From: Pseudomonas oryzihabitans
GTDB taxonomy: Bacteria > Pseudomonadota > Gammaproteobacteria > Pseudomonadales > Pseudomonadaceae
Reading direction: 5' to 3'
DNA: 64,000 bases
NCBI RefSeq assembly: GCF_024652905.1
Contig: NZ_CP102428.1
Span: 2,678,501 to 2,742,500, forward strand
Below, in pieces: positions 27,489-36,532 of this stretch. The position numbers and the translations under genes are program-made. Under the pieces are notes generated by a model. It was not told the origin of the DNA and ran no database searches. It was given only the letters and a program-made list of their open reading frames with translations. The stretch's first letter is position 1; each line of letters begins with the position of its first letter.

Positions 27489-29486
27489 ATGAGTGCGACG
27501 CCCTCATCCGGCACCGTAAAGCTGAATCCCCCCGCCTTCTATTGCGCGGCTGCAGTGATCCTGCTGTTTTCCCTGGCCGTCATCGGCCGTCCCGAGCAGG
27601 CCGGCGCCTGGCTGTTGCAGGCCCAGACCTGGGCCGCCAACACGGTTGGCTGGTACTACCTGCTGGCCATGTCGCTCTATCTGGTGTTCGTGGTGGTCAC
27701 CGCCCTGTCCGGCTACGGCAAGATCAAGCTCGGTGCCGACCACGACCAACCCGAGTTCAGCTACCTGTCCTGGGCCGGCATGCTGTTCGCCGCGGGCATC
27801 AGCATCACCCTGTTCTTCTTCTGCGTCTCCGAACCCCTGACCCACTTCGCCCAGCCCCCCGCCGGCGAAGGGGGTAATCCGGCGGCGGCACGCCAGGCCA
27901 TGCAGATCCTCTTCCTGCACTGGGGCCTGCATGGCTGGGGGGTCTTCGCCCTGGTGGCCATGGCGCTGGCCTACTTCGCCTATCGCCACAACCTGCCGCT
28001 GGCCCTGCGTTCGGCGCTCTATCCGCTGATCGGCAAGCGCATCAACGGTCCCATCGGCCATGCCGTGGACGCCTTCGGCATCATCGCCACCATCTTCGGC
28101 CTCGGCGCCGACCTGGGTTTCGGCGTGCTGCACCTCAATGCCGGACTGGACTACCTGTTCGGCATCAGCCACAGCCACTGGGTGCAACTGATCCTCATCG
28201 TGCTGATGATGGGCGCGGCCATCGCCGTGGCTGTGTCCGGCGTCGACAAGGGCGTGCGCATCATGTCCGACATCAACATGGTGCTGGCCGTCGCCCTGTT
28301 GCTGTTCGTGCTGTTCGCCGGTCCGACCCAGCACCTGCTCAACACCTTGATCCAGAACATCGGTGACTACCTCTCGGCCTTGCCAGGCAAGAGCTTCGAC
28401 CTCTACGCCTATGACGAGCCCTCCGACTGGCTCGGTGGCTGGACGGTGTTCTACTGGGCCTGGTGGATCGCCTGGGCGCCCTTCGTCGGGCTGTTCATCG
28501 CCCGTATCTCCCGCGGTCGCACCATTCGCGAATTCGTCTTTGGCGTCTTGTTCATCCCCCTGGGCTTCACCCTGGCCTGGCTGTCGATCTTCGGCAACAG
28601 CGCCCTGGAACTGGTGCTTGGCCAGGGCATGACCGGTCTGGCACAGACCGCCCTCACCGATCCGGCCATGGCCTTCTACCAGGTGCTGGAAACCTATCCG
28701 GCCAGCCGCGCGGTGATCAGCGTCGCCGTGCTGGTGAGTTTCGTCTTCTTCGTCACCTCGGCCGACTCGGGCACCGTGGTGCTGTCCACCCTGTCGTCCA
28801 AGGGCGGTGAAGCCAACGAAGACGGTCCCAAGTGGTTGCGGGTGTTCTGGGGCGCGGCCGTGGCCCTGGTCACCGGCGGGCTGCTGTTCGCTGGCAGCAT
28901 GGATGCGCTGAAATCGGCGGTGGTGCTGACCTCGCTGCCCTTCTCGGTGGTGGTACTGCTGATGATGTGGGGCCTGCACAAGGCGCTGCACCTGGAATCC
29001 CAGCGCCAGCGCGCGCGGCTGCACTCCCTGGCGCCGGTGGCGACCAACGGCAAGGCACGGCACGGCGGCTGGCGCCAGCGGCTGTCCCAGGCGGTGTACT
29101 TCCCCTCGCGGGACGAGGTCTATCGCTTCATGGACAGCACCGTGCGTCCGGCCATGGAAGAGATGGTCGAGGTCTCGCGGGAGAAAGGTCTGGTGGTGGA
29201 GACCCAGTTCGACGCCACCAACGCCAACCTGCAACTCATCATCGGCCACGGCGAAGAGCATCCCTTCATCTACCAGGTGATCATGCAGGGCTATTTCACC
29301 CCCTCCTTCGCCCGCGCCGGCATCGGTGGCCTGCACCTGAAGAATCGTCGCTACTACCGCGCCGAGGTGCATCTCACCGAGGGCAGCCAGGACTACGACC
29401 TGGTGGGCTACAACCGCGAGCAGATCCTCAACGACATGCTCGACCAGTACGAACGCCACCTGCAGTTCCTGCACCTGGTGCGTTAA
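27489..29486 (+). CDS. betT: BCCT-family choline/betaine transporter
   Basis: A 665-residue secondary transporter with about 12 membrane helices to residue 505 and a long cytoplasmic C-terminal domain of about 160 residues, as in BetT, where it senses osmotic stress. The BCCT motif in the eighth helix region is clear: GWTVFYWAWWIAWAPFVG, then ARISRGRTIREF. It probably imports choline for glycine betaine synthesis, which suits the ProU system at the start of the window. GAGTCCCC before the ATG is a modest ribosome site. A BetI-like palindrome precedes it. Confidence 0.92.
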   Translation: MSATPSSGTVKLNPPAFYCAAAVILLFSLAVIGRPEQAGAWLLQAQTWAANTVGWYYLLAMSLYLVFVVVTALSGYGKIKLGADHDQPEFSYLSWAGMLFAAGISITLFFFCVSEPLTHFAQPPAGEGGNPAAARQAMQILFLHWGLHGWGVFALVAMALAYFAYRHNLPLALRSALYPLIGKRINGPIGHAVDAFGIIATIFGLGADLGFGVLHLNAGLDYLFGISHSHWVQLILIVLMMGAAIAVAVSGVDKGVRIMSDINMVLAVALLLFVLFAGPTQHLLNTLIQNIGDYLSALPGKSFDLYAYDEPSDWLGGWTVFYWAWWIAWAPFVGLFIARISRGRTIREFVFGVLFIPLGFTLAWLSIFGNSALELVLGQGMTGLAQTALTDPAMAFYQVLETYPASRAVISVAVLVSFVFFVTSADSGTVVLSTLSSKGGEANEDGPKWLRVFWGAAVALVTGGLLFAGSMDALKSAVVLTSLPFSVVVLLMMWGLHKALHLESQRQRARLHSLAPVATNGKARHGGWRQRLSQAVYFPSRDEVYRFMDSTVRPAMEEMVEVSREKGLVVETQFDATNANLQLIIGHGEEHPFIYQVIMQGYFTPSFARAGIGGLHLKNRRYYRAEVHLTEGSQDYDLVGYNREQILNDMLDQYERHLQFLHLVR

Positions 29487-29535
29487 CCAGTGGTTTTTTC
29501 AATGACTGAAAGGCCATTGAAAGCCATAAAGGTCG

Positions 29536-29541
29536 TATAAT
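29536..29541 (+). promoter_or_regulatory. Sigma-70 -10 box before the AbrB-family gene
   Basis: TATAAT at 29536-29541 is a perfect -10 element in an AT-richer stretch, 73 bp ahead of the TTG start. A good -35 at 17-bp spacing is missing; TTGAAA occurs but only 13 bp upstream. Confidence 0.5.
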
Positions 29542-29614
29542 CGCCCGAGGGTCGGCCCCGTGCCGGCCCCGGGGTCGGTACGCCTCGCCGGTCCCCCGCC
29601 GTTCGGAGACCGCT

Positions 29615-30685
29615 TTGCCCACCCCACCTGCACCCTCGCCCTATCCTCCCCTGCTGCAATGGCTGGCCCTGATCCTCTGCTCCGCCCTGGTCGGGGGCGG
29701 ACTCAGCTGGCTGCAGGTGCCCGCGGCCCTCTTTCTCGGCCCCATGCTGGTGGCCATCGCCTTCGGCGTCTGCGGCGCCACCATCCGTCTGCCCCGTCGG
29801 CTGTTCCAGACTGGCCAGGGCGTGGTGGGCTGCCTGATCGCCCACGCCATGACCGCGGCGGTCCTGCTCACCGTTGCCGAGCACTGGCCGGTGATGCTGC
29901 TGGCCACCGCCCTGACCGTGCTGCTCAGCCTGCTCACTGGCGCCCTGCTGGTGCGCTTCGGCGGCCTGCCTGGCAGCACCGCCGCCTGGGGCACCACGCC
30001 CGGCGCGGCCGCCGCCATGGTGGCCATGGCCGAGGAGTACGGCGCCGATCCACGGATCGTCGCCACCATGCAATACGTGCGGGTGGTCTGCGTGGTGCTG
30101 ATCAGTGCCCTGGTCGGCCGGCTGCTGGGGGCCGAGGGCAGCGGCACTGGTCATCAGGCCGCGGTGGTCAGCCTGGACGGCCATTTCGCCTTCAATCTCA
30201 TGCTGACCCTGGCAGTGGCCCTGGCCGGCAGCTGGCTGGGCGGCCGCTTGTTTCCCGCCGGCGCCCTGCTGCTGCCCATCGCCCTGGGTACGCTCCTGCA
30301 ACTCAATGGCTGGCTGGACATCACCCTGCCCCATCTGCTGCTCGCGGTGGCCTATGGCGCCATGGGTTGCTATGTCGGCCTGAGATTCGATCGGGCCACG
30401 GTCGCCTATGTCTGGCGCGCCCTGCCCAAGATGATCTTTGCCTCGCTGCTGCTGATCGCCCTCTGCGCCCTGTCGGCGCTGCTGATGGCGAAGCTGATGC
30501 ACGTGGACTTTCTTACCGCCTACCTGGCGACCAGCCCGGGCGGACTGGATTCCATGGCCATCATCGCCGTGGATGCCCATGCCGATGTCGGCCTGGTACT
30601 GGCCATGCAGGCGTTGCGCCTGATCGGAGTGGTGCTGACCGGACCGCTACTGGCCCGGCAACTGGTCAAGCTGGCCCGCACCTGA
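29615..30685 (+). CDS. AbrB-family membrane protein
   Basis: A 356-residue inner-membrane protein with about 10 helices arranged as two repeats, each with the motif GxLxG...TPGAAAAMVAMAEEYGAD or TSPGGLDSMAIIAVDAHADV. This is the AbrB (PF05145) group, sometimes named ammonia monooxygenase by mistake. Its transported substrate is not known. Translation starts at TTG 29615: CGGAG sits seven bases before it and no in-frame ATG follows until well into the first helix. The gene appears to be alone in its unit. Confidence 0.85.
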   Translation: MPTPPAPSPYPPLLQWLALILCSALVGGGLSWLQVPAALFLGPMLVAIAFGVCGATIRLPRRLFQTGQGVVGCLIAHAMTAAVLLTVAEHWPVMLLATALTVLLSLLTGALLVRFGGLPGSTAAWGTTPGAAAAMVAMAEEYGADPRIVATMQYVRVVCVVLISALVGRLLGAEGSGTGHQAAVVSLDGHFAFNLMLTLAVALAGSWLGGRLFPAGALLLPIALGTLLQLNGWLDITLPHLLLAVAYGAMGCYVGLRFDRATVAYVWRALPKMIFASLLLIALCALSALLMAKLMHVDFLTAYLATSPGGLDSMAIIAVDAHADVGLVLAMQALRLIGVVLTGPLLARQLVKLART

Positions 30686-30706
30686 CGGAGGATGCGGGCG
30701 GCGCGC

Positions 30707-30967
30707 TCAGGCCGAGCGGCGGCGCTCGACCTGGGCGGTGATGTTGTAGCCCTCGGCGGCATGGCCGCGGACCACTACCCGTGCATCCGGATAGAAGCCC
30801 TTGAGGCGTTGTTCGAAGAGAAAGTAGATCTCCGCACCAACCCGGATCTCCGCGGGATCGGTCAGGGTCAGGGAGAAATTGCGTACGGGATCGGCAGCAT
30901 GCTGCGACTCGTTCTCCTCGATGCGCTGCATGGCGTCTTCGACGATCTGTTCGGCGATCTGCGACAT
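30707..30967 (-). CDS. Small hypothetical protein, 86 aa
   Basis: Not recognised. It is acidic to residue 45 (MSQIAEQIVEDAMQRIEENE is a helix) and then forms likely beta strands, IRVGAEIYFLF and ARVVVRGHAAEGYNITAQVE. A very strong ribosome site, AGGAGGT, lies seven bases before the ATG and decides the start, since the frame is open further upstream. No signal peptide. It is convergent with the AbrB-family gene. Confidence 0.72.
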   Translation of the reverse strand: MSQIAEQIVEDAMQRIEENESQHAADPVRNFSLTLTDPAEIRVGAEIYFLFEQRLKGFYPDARVVVRGHAAEGYNITAQVERRRSA

Positions 30968-31171
30968 CTGTGACCTCCTGGTCGGGCATTGACAGGGCGC
31001 CGTCCCAGCGACGGCCGTATCGCTAATGACCACGGGCGCGCCACGACGATTCGTTCTCTCTGCAAGATTCCGACGAAACTGTAGACTTGTCTGACTTTTA
31101 TCCCCGTGTAGTGGCGTGAATCGGCCGGCTAGCGGTCTCCTGCACACCGAGGACGAGGAAGCAGCCCCGCC

Positions 31172-32731
31172 ATGGTCGACGCTGACGATACCCCCCTCCC
31201 GCCGCGTAATCCGGCCACCCAGCGCCGGGCGCTGTGGCTGCTCGTCTGCGCGGTCGCGGTGATCCTGGCGCTGGAATCCTGGCAGGTGTGGCGCAATTAC
31301 CAGAACGCCTTCGCCAGTGCGCGCAGCGATGTCGGCAACATTGCCCTGGCGGCGGCCCAACATGCCGATGACGCCATCAAGGAAGCGGATTCGCTGCTGG
31401 TCAGTATCCGTGACCGTCTGGAGGATCAACCCCTCGATCAACTGGACCGTCCCCGGGTGCATCGCCTGCTGGCGCGCCAGGCCGCCCTGTTGCCGCAACT
31501 GCACGGGCTGTTCATCTATGATCGCGACGGCGGCTGGCGGGTGACCGACAAGAGCAGCGATCCGCCCCGGGCCAGCAACGCCGATCGCGAGTACTTCCAG
31601 TTTCACCGCCAGCACGCCGCCGATGTGCTGCACGTCGGCACGGTGATCGAGAGTCGCAGCACCCAGGAGCTGATCATTCCGGTATCACGCCGCCTGGAGG
31701 ACCGCGACGGTCGCTTTGCTGGCGTGCTGCTCGCCACCATCCGCCTGCAGTACTTCGTCGACTACTACGAGCGGTTCAAGCTGGATGCCCGGGGTGCCAT
31801 CACCCTGGCGCAGGATGACGGTACCCTGATGGTCCGCCGTCCCTATGTACCCGCGCACGTCGGTACCCCGCTCGCCAGCAGCGAGCTGTTTCGCCAGTAC
31901 GTGACCCAGGCGCCCAACGGTACCGCCCTGGTGCGGGCCATGATCGACGGCCGTGAACGCCTCTATGCCTTCCAGCATCTGGAAGGCTATCCCCTGGTGG
32001 CCCTGGCCGGTATCTCCAGGAGCGATATCCTCGCCAGCTGGCGCCAGGACATGCTGAGATCGGTGACGGTGGTCGGCCTCATCATCGTCGGCATGCTGAT
32101 CTTCGGCTTCAGCCTGCTGCGCGAGATCCGCGCCGGCGAACGCAGCGCGGCGGCCCTGCGTCTGGCCCACGACGAGCTGCACCTGCTGACCCTCAAGGAC
32201 AGCCTGACCGGGCTGGGCAATCGTCGCCAGTTCGACAACCTGCTGCCGGTGGAGCTGGCCCGGGCGCAGCGCAACGCTCAGTCGCTCAGCCTGCTGATGA
32301 TCGACATCGATCACTTCAAGGCCTACAACGACCACTATGGCCATCCAGCGGGCGATCGCTGCCTGCAGGCCGTGGCCGGCGTGGTGGCCTCGGCGGCGCG
32401 ACGCCCGGGCGATCTGGCGGCACGCTACGGCGGCGAGGAGATGGTCCTGCTGCTGCCCAATTGCGACGAGATCGGCGCCCAGCGGGTAGCCGCCACGGTC
32501 CAGGAACGCCTGCAGGTGCTGGAGGTGGCCCATGCCACCAGTCCTTTCGGCCGCATCACCGTCAGCCTTGGCATCGCCGTCCAGCCGCCTGGTCAATCGC
32601 CACCGCCGCAGCCCGCCGACCTGCTGGCCAGCGCCGATGCCGCCCTCTATCGCGCCAAGCACCTGGGCCGCAATCGCACCCATCCACCGCCGGAGACGGA
32701 CGCCCTCCAGGACCGGTCAGGCCTGCCTTAG
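31172..32731 (+). CDS. Diguanylate cyclase with periplasmic Cache-type sensor
   Basis: A 519-residue membrane protein. TM1 is at about residues 18-36, a double-Cache-like periplasmic domain runs to about 285 (DRDGGWRVTDKSSDPPRASNADREYF in part, key DREYF), TM2 is at about 292-314, and a GGDEF domain fills 335-500. The active-site loop is GGEEM at 420-424, where most enzymes have GGEEF or GGDEF. The inhibitory site RPGD is at 411-414, five residues before it, as expected for product feedback. It should make c-di-GMP in response to a periplasmic ligand. It is convergent with the next gene, which shares its last four bases. Confidence 0.9.
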   Translation: MVDADDTPLPPRNPATQRRALWLLVCAVAVILALESWQVWRNYQNAFASARSDVGNIALAAAQHADDAIKEADSLLVSIRDRLEDQPLDQLDRPRVHRLLARQAALLPQLHGLFIYDRDGGWRVTDKSSDPPRASNADREYFQFHRQHAADVLHVGTVIESRSTQELIIPVSRRLEDRDGRFAGVLLATIRLQYFVDYYERFKLDARGAITLAQDDGTLMVRRPYVPAHVGTPLASSELFRQYVTQAPNGTALVRAMIDGRERLYAFQHLEGYPLVALAGISRSDILASWRQDMLRSVTVVGLIIVGMLIFGFSLLREIRAGERSAAALRLAHDELHLLTLKDSLTGLGNRRQFDNLLPVELARAQRNAQSLSLLMIDIDHFKAYNDHYGHPAGDRCLQAVAGVVASAARRPGDLAARYGGEEMVLLLPNCDEIGAQRVAATVQERLQVLEVAHATSPFGRITVSLGIAVQPPGQSPPPQPADLLASADAALYRAKHLGRNRTHPPPETDALQDRSGLP

Positions 32732-33747
32732 CCGCAGATCATGCCGCCGCGATAGTGCACCCGGTCCTTGCCCGCGCGCTTGGCCTGGTAGAGCTCGCTG
32801 TCGGCCTGCTTGAGCAGGTCCGAGGGCTGGTAACCCGGCGCGAATCGCGCCACGCCCGCACTGAAGGAAAAGCAGGTGCCGGTGCGGGTGTTGCTGCGGA
32901 TGTCGTCCAGCAGCGCCTGCAGCCGCTGCGCCAGGTGGCGCTCGTCGTCGGGCTTGAGCAGTACCCCGAATTCCTCGCCGCCCAGGCGTCCGAAATGGCC
33001 GTCGGGGAAATGCCGGCCAAGGATCAGCGCGGTTTCCTTGAGCACCTGGTCGCCCACGTCGTGGCCGAATCTGTCGTTGATCCGCTTGAAGTCATCGATG
33101 TCGAGCATGACGAAATACCAGGACGGGGAGCCCTCACGGCAGACCTGCTCCGCGTCCAGCATCAGCGCACGGCGGTTGCTGATCCCGGTGAGGGCATCGG
33201 TTTCCGCCTGCAGGCGATAGCGCTCCTTGAGCTCTAGGGTGGTGGCGACGATACGCACGAAGGTGGCGTTGAGCAGCAGCCCCAGCGCCAGGCTGGCGCC
33301 CAGCATCACCGCGAACAGCGGCAGGGCCGCCGCCGTGACGGTGTCCAGCTCGCCATAGAAGAGCAGCAGCCAGACCGCACCGGCGGCGATGCCGTAATCG
33401 AGCACATGGGAAAAGAGAATGGTCGAGCCGAGGATGATGACGATGGCCGTGGGGATCATCCAGGCATGGCCAGCCTCGCCCATGCCGAGGATCTGAAAGC
33501 GGAAGGCCAGGGCCTCGAACAGCACGAACACCAGGGCGAACAGGCGCCAGATGGCAAAGCGGCGCGCAGTGGTCATCGCCAGGCAAGAGCCGATCATGCC
33601 GGCAAAGGCCAGCCAGCCCCACACCGGCACCCCGGCGGTCAGAAAGGGGTTGATCAGCACGCTGATCAACCAGCCCAGGATGCCGGTGCTCTGCGCCAGC
33701 ACATTGGGCAACTGCAGCATCTGGCGGATATGAGTCTGATAAGTCAT
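32728..33747 (-). CDS. Membrane-bound diguanylate cyclase
   Basis: A 339-residue protein with about six membrane helices in residues 20-165, resembling a MASE-type sensor, then a GGDEF domain. The active-site loop is intact, GGEEF in FGRLGGEEFGVLL. The RxxD inhibitory site is absent at the expected position, so product feedback there is unlikely. It makes c-di-GMP from GTP at the inner membrane. The signal sensed is unknown. Confidence 0.88.
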   Translation of the reverse strand: MTYQTHIRQMLQLPNVLAQSTGILGWLISVLINPFLTAGVPVWGWLAFAGMIGSCLAMTTARRFAIWRLFALVFVLFEALAFRFQILGMGEAGHAWMIPTAIVIILGSTILFSHVLDYGIAAGAVWLLLFYGELDTVTAAALPLFAVMLGASLALGLLLNATFVRIVATTLELKERYRLQAETDALTGISNRRALMLDAEQVCREGSPSWYFVMLDIDDFKRINDRFGHDVGDQVLKETALILGRHFPDGHFGRLGGEEFGVLLKPDDERHLAQRLQALLDDIRSNTRTGTCFSFSAGVARFAPGYQPSDLLKQADSELYQAKRAGKDRVHYRGGMICG

Positions 33748-34091
33748 TGCACAACTCGAACGCCAAATTTAGTGGCCAACCGATATCACCGGATGCTATC
33801 CCATTCGTGGCCCGTCGTCGGCGGGAAGCGGACTCAAGCAAGACAATAGACGTCTGAACAGCGCACTGCTGGTGACAAGACCGCATAGGACCACGCCTGC
33901 GAGCAGACTGACCAAACGGACGGCGGCGAAATGACGCCATCGGTCAGCTCACTCTGCGGACCGGCGCGCCCGTCCCGCTAAGCTCTTCGCTTCGGGAGTT
34001 TCGACTAGGCTTGGCAGTGCCCAGGCCGTCGTTCATGCTTCCAAGGCTTTATCAGCTTCCACTACCGGTATAGAACAAACCAGGCGCCATC
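33748..34091. other. Divergent gap, no gene seen
   Basis: This 344-bp stretch lies between the leftward diguanylate cyclase and the rightward HDOD gene and should hold both promoters. I find no clear hairpin terminator, strong promoter or plausible reading frame. Confidence 0.5.
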
Positions 34092-34901
34092 ATGGAAATC
34101 GATGCTCTGTTCGATCACCTGCATACCCTTCCCAGCATTCCCAAGGTGGCTCAGGAGCTGATCCAGCAATTCGACGATCCGGACAGCAGTATCGAGGACG
34201 TGGCCCGCAATCTGGCCCTGGATCCGGTGCTGTCGGCCAAGGTCCTGCGCCTGGCCAATTCGGTGCGCTTTCGTGGCGTCCGTCCCTCCACCAGCATCGA
34301 AGGCGCGGCCATCCGTCTGGGTTTCGACGCTCTGCGCACCCTGGTGCTGGCCTCGGCAGTGACCGCGGCCTTCCGCCACAATCCCAGCTTCGATCCGCGG
34401 GATTTCTGGCAGCACAGTTTCGATGTGGCCAGCATCTGCCGCGTTCTCGCCCGCCAGGCCGGCGCCGATCCCGAGACCGCCTTTACCTGCGGCATGCTGC
34501 ACAGCATCGGCGAGTTGCTGATCAAGACGGCGGCGCCCGACATCGCCGCGCGCATCGACGCCGAGCAACGCGCGCCGGTGCCGGCCGACCAGGCCATCGG
34601 CTTCGGCTACCCCGAGGTGGGCGCGGAGCTGGCCCGCCGCTGGCAACTGCCGGTGGTGATCCAGCATGCCATCGCCTACCAGCTGCATCCCCAGGATGCA
34701 CCCGAGGATTCCACCCAGGCGCGGATGGTCGCTCAGGCCCGGCTGGTGTCCTTTGTCCTGCGCCGCCATGGCGGTATCAATGACCAGGCCAAGGCCGCCC
34801 TGGCCAATCCCCTGCTGGAAGGCGTGGATCTGGATCACCTGCTGGGCGAGTTGCCCGAGGTCATAGAGGCGGACAAGGCCTTTGGTACCCTGATCAACTG
34901 A
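34092..34901 (+). CDS. HDOD domain signalling protein
   Basis: A 269-residue cytoplasmic protein, nearly all one HDOD domain. The start LHTLPSIPKVAQELIQQFDDPDSS (key LPSIPKVAQEL) and the DPVLSAKVLRLANSVRF segment are typical. The HD residues are not conserved as a metal site, as expected for HDOD; a GMLHSIGELL segment corresponds to the degenerate motif. Such proteins act in signalling, often alongside c-di-GMP enzymes, and two cyclases lie just upstream. Confidence 0.88.
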   Translation: MEIDALFDHLHTLPSIPKVAQELIQQFDDPDSSIEDVARNLALDPVLSAKVLRLANSVRFRGVRPSTSIEGAAIRLGFDALRTLVLASAVTAAFRHNPSFDPRDFWQHSFDVASICRVLARQAGADPETAFTCGMLHSIGELLIKTAAPDIAARIDAEQRAPVPADQAIGFGYPEVGAELARRWQLPVVIQHAIAYQLHPQDAPEDSTQARMVAQARLVSFVLRRHGGINDQAKAALANPLLEGVDLDHLLGELPEVIEADKAFGTLIN

Positions 34902-35025
34902 CCGGCTGTCCCGTGCGCAGGCAAGGCCACCGCCTGCATCACAAATCTGCCAGTCGGTCATGGCGAAAATCGAACGGGCACCGCAAGAATCGGTCGAAGC
35001 GTTATAGCTGACAGGAGTGATTGCG

Positions 35026-35298
35026 ATGGCCGAGCCGCTGAAGTTCACGGATGCGAACACCATTATCAAGGGCGCTTTTCAACCGATGCTGTGCGCCATG
35101 ACCGCTCAGGATCCCGCGACCTTCAACGTCGAGGTCTATGCACCCAACGGCACGGCCCTCTTGCAACGACGCATCGCCCGGGTCGATCTGCTCGACAACT
35201 CCCTGCTGGAAGCCTTCATCTGCGACAGCCGCGCCCGTATCGAGCGGGCGACCCATGAGCGACTCGACTGGCAGGTGCGTTACACCCGCGCCTCCTGA
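35026..35298 (+). CDS. Small hypothetical protein, 90 aa
   Basis: Not recognised. A soluble 90-residue protein with strands FNVEVYAPNGTALLQRRIARVDL and a helix around EAFICDSRARIERATHERLDW (both longer than quoted cores VEVYAPNG and RIERATHERL). The start at ATG 35026 is set by AGGAG at 35013-35017. A terminator hairpin follows the stop at 22 bp. It is downstream of the HDOD gene with a separate-looking leader. Confidence 0.7.
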   Translation: MAEPLKFTDANTIIKGAFQPMLCAMTAQDPATFNVEVYAPNGTALLQRRIARVDLLDNSLLEAFICDSRARIERATHERLDWQVRYTRAS

Positions 35299-35319
35299 GG
35301 TCGCATCGAGCGGTCGAAC

Positions 35320-35343
35320 AAAGGCGCCCCGCGAGGCGCCTTT
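35320..35343. terminator. Bidirectional intrinsic terminator
   Basis: AAAGGCGCC (35320-35328) pairs with GGCGCCTTT (35335-35343), flanked by A-rich and T-rich ends (loop CCGCGA). It sits between two convergent small genes and can end transcription from both. Confidence 0.8.
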
Positions 35344-35353
35344 CGTTTGTCCA

Positions 35354-35608
35354 TCAATCGTTGAGCACGCGCTTCTGCTGACTGCCCTGGGCCTTGGTGG
35401 CAGGCGTCTTGTCGGCCTTCTTCTGAGTGGAAGGCTTGGCGCTGGACGTGTCGTCGGCGCTGTCTCTGTTGCTGGTGTTGGAGCTGCCTGGCGCGCCGAT
35501 GCCGTTGCCGGTCACTCCGGCGTCGTTGCTGCTGCTGGCGGCCAGACTGGGACCGGCCACCAGGGCCAGGGTAGCGCTCAGGGCGAGGATCAGCGGGGTC
35601 TTGCGCAT
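35354..35608 (-). CDS. Small secreted Ser/Lys-rich protein, 84 aa
   Basis: An 84-residue protein with a signal peptide (MRKTPLILALSATLALVAGP, cleavage probably after SLAA). The mature part is low in hydrophobic residues, rich in Ser, Asn, Asp, Thr and Lys, and probably disordered: an acidic half then a basic half (STQKKADKTPATKAQG). The start is placed at 35608 because GGAGG lies nine bases before it. Function unknown; a periplasmic role is inferred only from the signal. Confidence 0.72.
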   Translation of the reverse strand: MRKTPLILALSATLALVAGPSLAASSSNDAGVTGNGIGAPGSSNTSNRDSADDTSSAKPSTQKKADKTPATKAQGSQQKRVLND

Positions 35609-35760
35609 CTTGGTGTCCTCCGGCCGCGAAAGGAAGGGTGTCGCGGGCTGCACCCTGCCTGATTAGGCCAAAGGCCAGGCCAAGCGTTCCCACCTTCCTA
35701 TAGACTAACGGCCATCCCGCCGCGCCTCGAAAGGTCCGGCCGTCGTATTCAGGAGTTGCC

Positions 35761-36528
35761 GTGAAGCACCGTTACCTCATCGTCGATTGCACCGCGCTCG
35801 ATAGCCCTGCGCTGTTCGACTATCTGGCCGAGGCGCCGCAGCACCGCGTCATCGTCTCCGGCGGCACGGCCGAGCAACTGTTCGCGGCGGAGCTCTGGCC
35901 GCGCCTGCGCGAGCGCCTGGCGCCCCATGCCGAACGCTTCTTCTTCGCCGACTCCAGCGGCCCGCTGCTGCAGGCCGAACTGGAGGGCCGCAAGCCCGGT
36001 CTGCTGGATCGCGAGTTGACCCTGGCCTTCAAGCAGGCGGTGACCGCCGATGCCGAGGATGATCGCGTCCTGACCCGTATCCGCCGCGAACTGCTCGATA
36101 CCGATGACGACTACCAGGCCAATCGCCGCATCTTCCTCAACAGCCTGCTGGGCCAGATGCGCCGCGCCCTGCCGGCAGGGGCGGTGACCGCCGGCAACTG
36201 GCAGGACGCCGTCCGCCAGGCCATCGCCGCGGCCCAGCAGGGGCTGGCCAAGGGCTTCGCGCCGGGTCTGGCCGATGCGCCCTTCAAGGTCTTCCTCAAG
36301 GCCTATCCGCTGGCCGCACGCTATGTCGCCCAGCTCGCCGTGCTGCTGATCACCGCCGGGCGCCAGGACAACGACGTCCTCATCGATCGCTTCGTCGCCC
36401 AGGATCCGGCCCTGGTCGCCACTCTGTTCGATGGCCTGCTCACCGAAGACGACGACCAGCGCCAGGCCTACACCGCGCTCAAACGCACCCTGGATGCCCT
36501 GGGGACCGGCGGTCAGGCGTTGCACTAG
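35761..36528 (+). CDS. Conserved hypothetical protein, 255 aa
   Basis: Not recognised. A soluble helical protein of 255 residues; the first 45 residues (MKHRYLIVDCTALDSPALFDYLAE in part, key YLIVDCTALDSP) look like a beta-alpha unit with an early aspartate, and the remainder is all alpha. It begins with GTG, with AGGAG seven bases upstream. No signal peptide or membrane segment. It is convergent with the sirtuin gene four bases away. Confidence 0.72.
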   Translation: MKHRYLIVDCTALDSPALFDYLAEAPQHRVIVSGGTAEQLFAAELWPRLRERLAPHAERFFFADSSGPLLQAELEGRKPGLLDRELTLAFKQAVTADAEDDRVLTRIRRELLDTDDDYQANRRIFLNSLLGQMRRALPAGAVTAGNWQDAVRQAIAAAQQGLAKGFAPGLADAPFKVFLKAYPLAARYVAQLAVLLITAGRQDNDVLIDRFVAQDPALVATLFDGLLTEDDDQRQAYTALKRTLDALGTGGQALH

Positions 36529-36532
36529 GTCT

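Noticed and set aside
27504-29474. Long minus-strand open frame opposite betT
   Set aside because: Mirror of a strongly coding gene; low-complexity composition and no ribosome site.
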